Source: an uncultured Lautropia sp. (GTDB lineage: Bacteria > Pseudomonadota > Gammaproteobacteria > Burkholderiales > Burkholderiaceae_E). Taken from it: a stretch of 35,768 nt of DNA. Shown here in pieces: positions 15,837 through 22,879 of the stretch. Under the pieces are notes generated by a model, which saw only the letters and a program-made list of their open reading frames with translations, searched no databases and was not told where the DNA came from. Location of the stretch: positions 1 through 35,768 of the forward strand of contig CALIXC010000314.1 in the NCBI GenBank assembly GCA_938046755.1, read 5' to 3'. A program made the position numbers and the translations under genes. Numbering within the stretch: the first letter of the stretch is position 1; every line of letters starts with the position of its first letter.

Positions 15837-17102
15837 TTATCGGGGCGCCAGCAGCCACATGCGCACCGGCGCCTTCATTAGGCCGGCATTCAGGCCGGCC
15901 TCGTGGCCGAATCCCCAGAAGTAGTCGGCACGGCGCCTACCCTTGATGGCGCCGCCTGTATCCTGTGCCAGCATCAGCCGTTCCATTGGCTGCTGGCTGA
16001 CCGGGTGGATGCTCTGGATGAACACGGCCGAGCCCAGTGGGATGCGGCTGCGGTCCACGGCCAGCGAGCGTCCGGGGGTCAGGGGCACCCCCAGTGCGCC
16101 GACCGGGCCGGCCTCGGGATCGGCCGGGTCGGTGGCCAGCTCCCGGAAGAACACCACGCCCGGGTTCGTCTGCATCACTCGGCGCGCCTGTGCCGGATGC
16201 TCGCGCAGCCATTGCTGAATGGCAGGCGCTGTCACTTCCTCGCGCTTGAGGGCCCCTTGCTGCACCAGCGTCCGGCCGATGGCCTGGTACGGATGCCCAT
16301 TCTGGTCGGCGTAGCCCACGCGGATCAGCGAGCCGTCGCGCAGTTGAACCCGGCCTGAGCCCTGGATTTCCAGGAAGAAGGCATCCACCGGATCATCCAG
16401 CCAGGCGATCACGGGCTGTGTGGCATAGTCGCGCTTCGTTTCGCGGGTCTCGATCTCGCGGCGGTCGGCATAGGGCACCACACGCTGGCCGTCCAGTCGA
16501 CCGCGCAGCCGCAGCCCCTTCAGCTGGGGCTGTACCGCGCTCAGGTCGATGGTCAGCAGGTCGGTGGGAATGGCCCGCAGCGGTACCTGGTTCGGACGCT
16601 CCTGCATGCGGCTGCCTGTCAGCAGCGGCTCATAGTAGCCCGTCAGCAGGCCGTCGGGCTGGCCAGCATCCTGCAGCTCGCGTGCTACGAAGCGGCTGCC
16701 CAGCCACTGCCGCAGTGCCGCATCGTCACCCAGCCGGGCGAATTCTGCGCACAGTCCCGGCCACTTGCCGGGTGGGAGGGGCAGTGCACACTGCCGGCTC
16801 ACGGCGTCGGCAAAGCCCTGCAGGTCGTCGCTGGCCAGGCCGGGCAGGCGGCTGGCGGGAATCTCGGCTGGAACTGCTGGCGGGACGGTTTTCTTCGGAG
16901 CCGTGCCGCAGGCCGCCAGTGCCAGCAGCACGGCCAGCGAGGCCGCCGGCAGTGCGTGGCGGTACGGCCGGGAAGGTGCGGCTACGCCTGATTGCCAGAC
17001 CGGCATTCCTGCAGGGCAGTGGTCCTGCGGCGGCGCCATGCCGATCCGGTGCGATGTGCCATCAATGCTTGCCAGCCGATCGGGCTTCGTCCTGTCCTGC
17101 AT
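15837..17102 (-). CDS. mltA: MltA, membrane-bound lytic murein transglycosylase A
   Basis: MltA cleaves the glycan strands of peptidoglycan, leaving 1,6-anhydro-muramoyl ends, at the outer membrane. The 421-residue product has a lipobox LALAAC (Cys65) after a long N-terminal region. The MltA domain shows LLTGYYEPLLTGS, WLDDPVDAFFLEIQGSGRV and VFFRELA. The C-terminal 3D domain contains LAQDTGGAIKGRRRADYFWG, whose Asp is the catalytic acid region. Everything needed for activity is present. The ~45 residues before the signal hydrophobic core are unusual, so the true start may be an internal Met at residue 22 or 33. The first ATG is kept because GAGGA overlaps the apaG stop upstream. It forms a two-gene operon with apaG. 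Confidence 0.92.
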   Translation of the reverse strand: MQDRTKPDRLASIDGTSHRIGMAPPQDHCPAGMPVWQSGVAAPSRPYRHALPAASLAVLLALAACGTAPKKTVPPAVPAEIPASRLPGLASDDLQGFADAVSRQCALPLPPGKWPGLCAEFARLGDDAALRQWLGSRFVARELQDAGQPDGLLTGYYEPLLTGSRMQERPNQVPLRAIPTDLLTIDLSAVQPQLKGLRLRGRLDGQRVVPYADRREIETRETKRDYATQPVIAWLDDPVDAFFLEIQGSGRVQLRDGSLIRVGYADQNGHPYQAIGRTLVQQGALKREEVTAPAIQQWLREHPAQARRVMQTNPGVVFFRELATDPADPEAGPVGALGVPLTPGRSLAVDRSRIPLGSAVFIQSIHPVSQQPMERLMLAQDTGGAIKGRRRADYFWGFGHEAGLNAGLMKAPVRMWLLAPR

Positions 17103-17116
17103 GTTCTTGTCATTCC

Positions 17117-17500
17117 TCAGTGCAACGTCCGCGACATGTTCAGCGGAAAACTCGGGATCTCGGCATCGAAGCGGGCGCCGTCCTCGGCCACGAAGAAATA
17201 GCTGCCCTGCATGGTGCCGCCCGGGGTGGGCAGCTGGCTTCCGCTGGTGTACTGGAAGCTCTCTCCGGGCTTGAGCAGCGGCTGATGGCCCACCACGCCC
17301 AGCCCTTTCACCTCGCGGCGGTCGCCGGTGTCGTCCTGGATGATCCAGTGCCGGCTGATCAGCTGCGTGCCGATGGTGCCGCGGTTGGTGATGGTGATCG
17401 TGTAGGCGAAGGCGAACACGCCATCCATCGGTGCCGATTGTTCCTCCACGTATCGGGTCTCGACGGTGATGTCCACTGCATACCGGTTCTCCGGGCTCAT
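17117..17500 (-). CDS. apaG: ApaG, FNIII-like protein
   Basis: A compact 127-residue beta-sandwich protein of the ApaG family. Family stretches are YAVDITVETRYVEEQSAP at the N terminus, FAYTITITNRG, LISRHWIIQD, VKGLGVVGHQPLLKPGESF and TPGGTMQGSYFFVAEDG. The Gly-rich GxGxxG-like segment KGLGVVG is conserved in the family. The biochemical role is not settled; ApaG has been tied to diadenosine tetraphosphate levels and Mg/Co effects in enterobacteria. It lies 14 bp upstream of mltA and is divergent from rpe with a 131-bp gap, which should hold both promoters; TACAAT at 17581-17586 is a possible -10 for rpe. Confidence 0.95.
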   Translation of the reverse strand: MSPENRYAVDITVETRYVEEQSAPMDGVFAFAYTITITNRGTIGTQLISRHWIIQDDTGDRREVKGLGVVGHQPLLKPGESFQYTSGSQLPTPGGTMQGSYFFVAEDGARFDAEIPSFPLNMSRTLH

Positions 17501-17631
17501 GGGCAGCTCCTCTTGATGGAATGGGCCAGAAGCAGCGTCCGGATGGGCCGGGCGCCGGATCTGGGCGGGGTTCCTGAATTTACAATGCGATGATTCTATT
17601 CAACACTCGCTTCAAGGGCAGGGCAAGCCAC

Positions 17632-18312
17632 ATGACATACCGGATCGCACCCAGCATGCTGTCGGCCGACTTCGGCAGGCTGAAGGAAGAAGTGCAGGCC
17701 ATCGAGGCCGCTGGCGCCGACCTTCTGCATTTCGACGTGATGGACAACCACTACGTTCCCAACCTGACGGTGGGGCCGATGGTCTGCAAAGCGCTGCGCC
17801 CGCACATCCGCATGCCCATCGACGTGCACCTGATGGTCTCGCCGGTGGACTCGTTGGCTGTGGCCTTTGCCGACGCAGGCGCCGACATCATCACCTTCCA
17901 CCCTGAGGCCAGCCCCCACGTGGACCGGACCCTGCAGCTGATCCGTTCGCGTGGCTGCAAGGCGGGTCTGGTGTTCAACCCGGCCACGCCGCTGTCGTGG
18001 CTGGACTACACGCTGGACCAGCTCGACATCGTGCTGCTCATGTCGGTCAACCCCGGTTTCGGCGGCCAGTCCTTCATCCCTGGAACCCTGGCCAAGCTGC
18101 GCGATGCACGGCAGCGCATTGATGTCGAGAAGGCGCGCAGCGGCCGCGACATCTGGCTGGAGGTCGATGGCGGCGTCAAGGTTGACAACATCGCCGAGAT
18201 CGCTGCCGCGGGGGCCGATACCTTCGTGGCCGGTTCAGCGGTTTTCGGCGCGCCTGACCCGGACGGGGGGTACCATGGAGTCCTGAAGCGCTTCCGCGAG
18301 GCGCTGGTCTAG
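17632..18312 (+). CDS. rpe: Rpe, ribulose-phosphate 3-epimerase
   Basis: Rpe interconverts ribulose 5-phosphate and xylulose 5-phosphate in the pentose phosphate or Calvin cycle. The 226-residue TIM barrel begins YRIAPSMLSADFG. The metal and catalytic residues are seen in LLHFDVMDNHYVPN (His33, Asp35), IDVHLMV (His) and EVDGGVK (Asp). The phosphate loop is SVNPGFGGQSF. Length equals the usual 220-230 residues when translation starts at ATG 17632. An in-frame ATG at 17590 would add 14 unconserved residues, so it is rejected. It is followed by gph after 133 bp and then trpE, an order common in proteobacteria. Confidence 0.96.
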   Translation: MTYRIAPSMLSADFGRLKEEVQAIEAAGADLLHFDVMDNHYVPNLTVGPMVCKALRPHIRMPIDVHLMVSPVDSLAVAFADAGADIITFHPEASPHVDRTLQLIRSRGCKAGLVFNPATPLSWLDYTLDQLDIVLLMSVNPGFGGQSFIPGTLAKLRDARQRIDVEKARSGRDIWLEVDGGVKVDNIAEIAAAGADTFVAGSAVFGAPDPDGGYHGVLKRFREALV

Positions 18313-18445
18313 AGCCGCGGGCCCGCAGGCCGGTTCTGGCTGTCCGCCGTGCGCGCTCCAGGGAATTCCATGGGCTGTGGAGCGTAAGCGCAGGAGTGCA
18401 AGTCCATGCCTGCGGGTATCCGCTGCCATTACAGGAGCCGCCACC

Positions 18446-19213
18446 ATGTCACAAGCCAACGTCCCGTCGTCATCCTCCCTGCATCCCGGGATGCAGCTCC
18501 GGCTGGCCGCCGTGCGCGCCCTGTGCTTCGACTTGGACGGCACGCTGCTGGACACCATTCCCGATCTGGCCACGGCTGCCAACGGCATGCTGGTCGATCT
18601 GGGGCTTGAGCCGCGCCCCGTGGCCGAGGTGGCCACCTACGTGGGCAAGGGGGCCGACCGTCTCATCCTGCGCATGCTGGCTGCGGCCGGGCAGCCCACC
18701 GAGGAAGGCTCCGACACCTTCTTGCAGGCGCGCAAGCGCTTCCATGTGCATTACCGGCACTGCAACGGCAAGGAGGCGCGGCTCTATCCGGGTGTGGCCA
18801 GTGGCCTCAAGCGCATGGCCGACATCGGCCTGCCCATGGCTTGCGTCACCAACAAGCCGCAGGAATACATCCAGCCGCTGTTGCTGCACTTCCACCTGCG
18901 CCAGTATTTCGACTTCTTCATCGGCGGCGATACGCTGCCCACCAAGAAACCTGATCCGGGGCCGCTGCTGGAGGCTGCCCATCGCTGGTACTTGGCCCCC
19001 GGTCAGGTGCTGATGGTGGGCGATTCGCTCAACGACACCCAGGCGGCCCGTGCCGCCCGCATGCCGGTGGTGATACTGCCCTACGGCTACAACGAGGGGC
19101 GCCCGCTGGATTCGGTCGATGCAGACGCCATCATCGATGACTTGGACCAGCTGGCCACTTGGCTGGAACTGTCGCGGGGGCTGGTGCCCACCGCACCGTC
19201 GGCGAAGCGGTAA
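18446..19213 (+). CDS. gph: Gph, phosphoglycolate phosphatase (HAD family)
   Basis: Gph dephosphorylates 2-phosphoglycolate formed during DNA repair or by Rubisco oxygenation. The 255-residue product has all HAD motifs: FDLDGTLLDT (nucleophile Asp29, acid Asp31), VTNK, the Lys in TKKPDPGPLLEA and GDSLNDTQAA. The helical cap between motifs I and II (LATAANGMLVDLGLEP, VGKGADRLI) is the phosphoglycolate type. CAGGAG 8 nt upstream supports ATG 18446. The ~20-residue N-terminal extension before the first strand is poorly conserved. It sits between rpe and trpE on the same strand. Confidence 0.92.
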   Translation: MSQANVPSSSSLHPGMQLRLAAVRALCFDLDGTLLDTIPDLATAANGMLVDLGLEPRPVAEVATYVGKGADRLILRMLAAAGQPTEEGSDTFLQARKRFHVHYRHCNGKEARLYPGVASGLKRMADIGLPMACVTNKPQEYIQPLLLHFHLRQYFDFFIGGDTLPTKKPDPGPLLEAAHRWYLAPGQVLMVGDSLNDTQAARAARMPVVILPYGYNEGRPLDSVDADAIIDDLDQLATWLELSRGLVPTAPSAKR

Positions 19214-19356
19214 GGGCGGGCTTTCTGCCTTGCCGGGTGCCCTGGATGGCGCCCATGCCTCCATCTTCTGGGGACATGCGCCTTCGGAGGGTACGCTCAT
19301 GCGCCGATGGACTGGTATGCTTTGCCCGTTCTGCAGATCTTTCCCAGGCATCGCAA

Positions 19357-20862
19357 ATGACCGAACTCGAATTCAAGGCGCTGGCAGCACAGGGCTACAA
19401 CCGCATCCCCGTCATGATGCAGACGCTGGCCGATCTGGACAGCCCGCTCGGCCTCTATCTCAAGCTCACCGATTCCGCTAATCGTCGCAATTCCTTCCTG
19501 CTCGAATCAGTAGTGGGCGGCGAGCGCTTCGGCCGCTACTCCTTCATCGGCCTGCCGGCCCGCACCGCCATCCGCGCCAAGGGCGCCCACATCGAGGTGG
19601 TGCGTGACGGTCAGGTGATCGAGGCTGTTGAGGGCGATCCGCTGGCTTTCGTGCAGCAGTACCAGCGGCGCAACCGCGTCCACCTGCTGCCCGGGTTGCC
19701 GCGCTTCTGTGGTGGCCTTGCCGGCTATTTCGGCTACGACGTGGTGCACTTCATCGAGCCCAAGGTCGGCAATGTCGAGAAACCCGACCCCATCGGCGTG
19801 CCCGACCTGCTGTTGCTGGTGGTGGACGAGCTGGCCATCATCGACAACCTCAGCGGCATGATCTATCTCATCGTCTATGCCGATCCGTCCGAGCCTGAAG
19901 CCTACGGCAAGGCCCGTGAGCGGCTGCATGAGCTGCGCATGCGGATGCGCAATGCGGCATTGGCTCCCGAGGACCTGGTGATGGGTGGCGGTGACCAGGC
20001 CGCGCATACGCCCATTGAGCGCCCGTTCGCCAAGGAAGACTACCTCGCCACCGTAGCCGTGGCCCGCGAGCACATCATTGCCGGCGACCTGATGCAGGTG
20101 GAGATCGGCCAGATGCTGCGCAAGCCCTTCGCTCATTCGCCGCTGTCACTGTACCGGGCGCTGCGCTCCATCAACCCGTCCCCCTATATGTACTACTACG
20201 ACTTCGGGGACTTCCACGTGGCGGGCTCCTCGCCCGAGATCCTGGTGCGCCAGGAGAAGGGTCCCGAGCCGCGCGTCATCCTGCGGCCTATCGCCGGCAC
20301 CCGCAAGCGGGGCCTGACCGAGGCCGACGACGCTCGTGCCGCCGCGGAACTGCTGGCCGACCCGAAGGAGCGCGCCGAGCACCTGATGCTCATCGACCTG
20401 GCCCGCAACGACATCGGCCGCCTAGCCCGCATCGGCACCGTCAAGGTCACCGAGCAGATGGCCATCGAGAAGTACTCGCACGTTATCCACATCGTCTCCA
20501 ACGTCCAGGGCCAGCTCGAAAAAGAAATGGACGCCATTGACGTGCTGCGCGCCACCTTCCCGGCCGGCACGCTCACCGGCGCACCCAAAGTGCGGGCCAT
20601 GGAACTCATCGAGGAGTTGGAGCCCGTCAAGCGCGGCATCTATGGCGGCGCCTGCGGCTACCTCAGTTATTCGGGCGAGATGGACGTGGCCATCGCCATC
20701 CGCACCGGCGTGCTCAAGGACGGCATCCTCAACGTTCAGGCCGCAGCTGGTGTCGTCTACGACTCGGTGCCCGAGAAGGAATGGCAGGAGACCGAGATGA
20801 AGGCCCGGGCGGTGCTGCGCGCCGCTGAGATGGTAGAGAGCGGTCTGGTCAACGGAGGGTGA
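19357..20862 (+). CDS. trpE: TrpE, anthranilate synthase component I
   Basis: TrpE makes anthranilate from chorismate using ammonia supplied by TrpG, the first step of tryptophan synthesis. The 501-residue length is normal. The tryptophan feedback site is LLESVVGGERFGRYSFIG (the LLES element). The chorismate/Mg site residues are in VAGSSPEILVR, RPIAGTRKRG, DLARNDIGR and THEFPAG-type FPAGTLTGAPKVRAMELIEE, followed by GIYGGACGYLSYSGEMD. ATG 19357 overlaps the stop of a possible 17-codon leader frame. Its usual partner trpG is not downstream but 10.4 kb away beyond an inserted region, so trpE must be transcribed separately, perhaps with rpe-gph. Confidence 0.96.
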   Translation: MTELEFKALAAQGYNRIPVMMQTLADLDSPLGLYLKLTDSANRRNSFLLESVVGGERFGRYSFIGLPARTAIRAKGAHIEVVRDGQVIEAVEGDPLAFVQQYQRRNRVHLLPGLPRFCGGLAGYFGYDVVHFIEPKVGNVEKPDPIGVPDLLLLVVDELAIIDNLSGMIYLIVYADPSEPEAYGKARERLHELRMRMRNAALAPEDLVMGGGDQAAHTPIERPFAKEDYLATVAVAREHIIAGDLMQVEIGQMLRKPFAHSPLSLYRALRSINPSPYMYYYDFGDFHVAGSSPEILVRQEKGPEPRVILRPIAGTRKRGLTEADDARAAAELLADPKERAEHLMLIDLARNDIGRLARIGTVKVTEQMAIEKYSHVIHIVSNVQGQLEKEMDAIDVLRATFPAGTLTGAPKVRAMELIEELEPVKRGIYGGACGYLSYSGEMDVAIAIRTGVLKDGILNVQAAAGVVYDSVPEKEWQETEMKARAVLRAAEMVESGLVNGG

Positions 20863-20883
20863 AATGGCCCGCCTTGACTGATA

Positions 20884-20907
20884 CCCGGGCTGCGAAGAGG
20901 GCCCGGG
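20884..20907 (+). terminator. hairpin after trpE, possible terminator
   Basis: CCCGGGC (20884-20890) pairs perfectly with GCCCGGG (20901-20907) around a 10-nt loop, 21 bp after the trpE stop. No T-run follows, so intrinsic termination is uncertain. Its position fits the end of the rpe-gph-trpE transcript. Confidence 0.35.
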
Positions 20908-21052
20908 AGCAACACTGCACAGCTGCTCCGTCGGCGGTTCATTGCCTGCCTTCACAGGTCTGAGCCGCCGGGGTGCGGGAATACCGGACGCCGGCACCTG
21001 CTTTCAGTATTCAGGAAGGGCTGGCCCGGCCGTATACCGGGCGTGGCGTCGA

Positions 21053-21874
21053 TCAGCTTGCCGGATTGCTGCACGACGGGGCGTTGCGGTAGAGCACCTC
21101 GTGACTGATCCCTGTGTCGTCGTTGGTCTGGTTGGCCAGCGTCGTCATCGTCACCGTCGTCCAGCCATTGCGCAGCGTCTTCGGGGCCGAGTTGCCTGCA
21201 GCTGGGATCGCCACGCCGCGCATGCTGATGTGGGCCGGCGGGTAGTAATCTGCGCCCACCGTCATCAGTGCACGACCGCCGCTGATCAGGCGCGCCTGCA
21301 CGCTTACCGAGATCGCCTGCACGTCTCCCGGGATCGTCACGAAGTTGAACCAGCCGTGCAGGGGGTTCGGAGAATAGGCGGTGGCCGCCGGCGAGCTGGT
21401 CATGTGGCAGTCGGTCAGGGCCGTGTTGGCCGTGCAGGTGCCGATCTCGGGACGGATATCCTTGGCCAGCAGCTGCCAGCGCTGCGTGCTGCGCGAGAAA
21501 TAGAACACCGACATCTGACCCACCTGGATGTGGGCCGGGCTGCGGCTGCCCTGTGGTCCTGAGATCACGAACCAGGGCATCAGCCGGTTCCAGGTGCCGC
21601 CCACGCCACGAAACTGTGGCAGGCGCTGCTTCTCCCACGACGGCCAGTGATTCCAGCCACCCCGAGCGCTGATCGAATAGCCCGCATGCGACCATGTCCA
21701 GGACGGATTGATTCCTGCCAGGTAGCCATCTCCCCAGCCCTGGTCGGCGATCATTCGGGCTGGCTGGGCGCATATGGCGCTATCGGCACTCTGTGCCTGA
21801 ACGGAGGGGCTGACGGTCATCAGGGCTAGCAGGCCGATGGCAAGCGAGAATTTTCTGGAGGAGGGCTTGTTCAT
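21053..21874 (-). CDS. secreted protein of unknown function
   Basis: The 273-residue product has a clear signal peptide: a basic start MNKPSSRK, the core FSLAIGLLALMTV, and cleavage after VQA. I do not recognise the mature part. It is rich in Trp, Ser, Gly and aromatic beta-strand-like segments, for example GGWNHWPSWEKQRL, MSVFYFSRSTQRWQLLAKD, ISVSVQARLISGGRALMTVGADYY and NGWTTVTMTTL. Cys residues occur in the mature part (in ICAQ, GTCTAN, TDCHM and PSCSN) and could form two disulfides. It may be an extracellular or surface protein. No strong ribosome site precedes the ATG. It lies alone on the minus strand at the left edge of the inserted region, next to the AT-rich patch. Confidence 0.65.
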   Translation of the reverse strand: MNKPSSRKFSLAIGLLALMTVSPSVQAQSADSAICAQPARMIADQGWGDGYLAGINPSWTWSHAGYSISARGGWNHWPSWEKQRLPQFRGVGGTWNRLMPWFVISGPQGSRSPAHIQVGQMSVFYFSRSTQRWQLLAKDIRPEIGTCTANTALTDCHMTSSPAATAYSPNPLHGWFNFVTIPGDVQAISVSVQARLISGGRALMTVGADYYPPAHISMRGVAIPAAGNSAPKTLRNGWTTVTMTTLANQTNDDTGISHEVLYRNAPSCSNPAS

Positions 21875-22385
21875 GAGTGTCGAGTTCGGAATGAATGAGA
21901 TGGATGGGAAAGATTGAGATCGAGAAGAGGGCCCCCGCGTCCTGTGTCCAGGTTGCGGTGTCGGCGGAAGGCAGTGCTGGAGTCGTATGGGCGCTGTATG
22001 AAATTACCTTTGGTTACAACAAGACATGTAGGATCTCCATCCAGGACAACAGAAACAGCAGGTTCGCGGGCCCAGAGGGCCTTGACAAACATCAGGAGCT
22101 TCATCTCCCTATTCTGCCCATTCCCGAATCATCAACATGAGCATGATTCACAAAATTGGATGTCGGTCCTTTTGAATACAAGGCTCATGCTTGCAGCATC
22201 TGTTGTGATCATTCGCTATCTCTATGCCGATGAACGGCGTCGAGCATACGACGACAGCGGATTCATGACGGTATGGACTTCGCTGAATCTTGTTGTGACC
22301 GCGTTTCCAGTGTGAATATTCGTGAACAGTGCTAATGTATTCGCTGGAGCACCTGTTTTCTCGGCGAGTGTTGGTTTGAATACAA

Positions 22386-22435
22386 CAACATTTCTATAAA
22401 TATAGTTAAATTTGACTATATTTATAGAAATGTTG
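22386..22435. repeat. 21-bp perfect inverted repeat with 8-nt loop
   Basis: The arms 22386-22406 and 22415-22435 are exact reverse complements (left arm begins CAACATTTCTATAAA). The 8-nt spacer is TAAATTTG. The arms are AT-rich. Such a long exact arm pair is most unlikely by chance. It could be a bidirectional terminator, a regulator site, the remnant of a small transposable element, or a structured RNA element. Confidence 0.85.
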
Positions 22436-22561
22436 GCTATGAAATACAATTTGTATCTGTCAAAGGCCTTGGTGCACTTTCCACTGCTCCCGGATTGCAC
22501 GGTATCTCAGCAGGAGGACTTTCATTTGTTCACGCGTCCATTCTGTATCTCATAATGAAAA

Positions 22562-22623
22562 ACGGCCAATTTGTCGATAATTGGCGTCAAATAAAGGAAT
22601 ATGCATCATCAATCATGCATATT
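22562..22623. repeat. two further hairpins in the AT-rich stretch
   Basis: GCCAATT (22565-22571) pairs with AATTGGC (22579-22585) around a 7-nt loop. AATATGCAT (22598-22606) pairs with ATGCATATT (22615-22623) around an 8-nt loop. They lie 130-190 bp after the 21-bp inverted repeat. Individually each could be chance in AT-rich DNA; the clustering is what draws notice. Confidence 0.4.
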
Positions 22624-22879
22624 TTGAATGACGAAAGACCTCTGTGCTTTTCTGGCCAAGGCTGTTCGGAAAAGTCAATAGGATTGAGGCTCCATTGTCG
22701 AAGATGTAACTGAATTGTTCCTTTGTGGAGGGTGTGCGTACGCCCAGCACGCATATGCGAAACTGCATATGCTTCCTCGCTCGCCGTCGCTCAGGGAAGT
22801 GTGTCTCACTATCTGCCGACCTCGAAATGCGGCATTCTTGCAACCCCTGCAAGGGCCGCTGGCCGAACGAAGGACCAAG

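Larger units (their letters stand above)
22336..22713 (+). pseudogene. possible remnant of an AT-rich coding sequence
   Basis: A frame of 125 codons is open from just after a TAA at 22333-22335 to a TGA at 22711-22713, with no ATG before 22555. Its middle part reads like real protein (YEIQFVSVKGLGALSTAPG, then GISAGGLSFVHASILYLIMK). In another frame just upstream, segments such as MTVWTSLNLVVTAFPV and, after a TGA at 22313-22315, NSANVFAGAPVFSASVGL also look protein-like. I read this as one decayed gene with a frameshift near the inverted repeat. The family is unknown, and chance open frame in AT-rich DNA is the alternative. Confidence 0.3.
21875..22879. other. 1-kb AT-rich stretch without an intact gene
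   Basis: This stretch is visibly richer in A and T than its surroundings, most strongly from about 22120 to 22700. No complete gene with a start, ribosome site and normal codon use can be supported. It contains a 21-bp perfect inverted repeat (22386-22435), smaller hairpins (22562-22623), a 13-bp near-palindrome ATACAATTTGTAT (22444-22456) and broken plus-strand frames. The last part (about 22720-22879) leads into the binding-protein pseudogene. It may be foreign DNA or a gene remnant. Confidence 0.6.

Noticed and set aside
22386..22623. Retron or similar non-coding RNA system
   Set aside because: No reverse transcriptase or effector gene is near; the hairpins alone do not support it.
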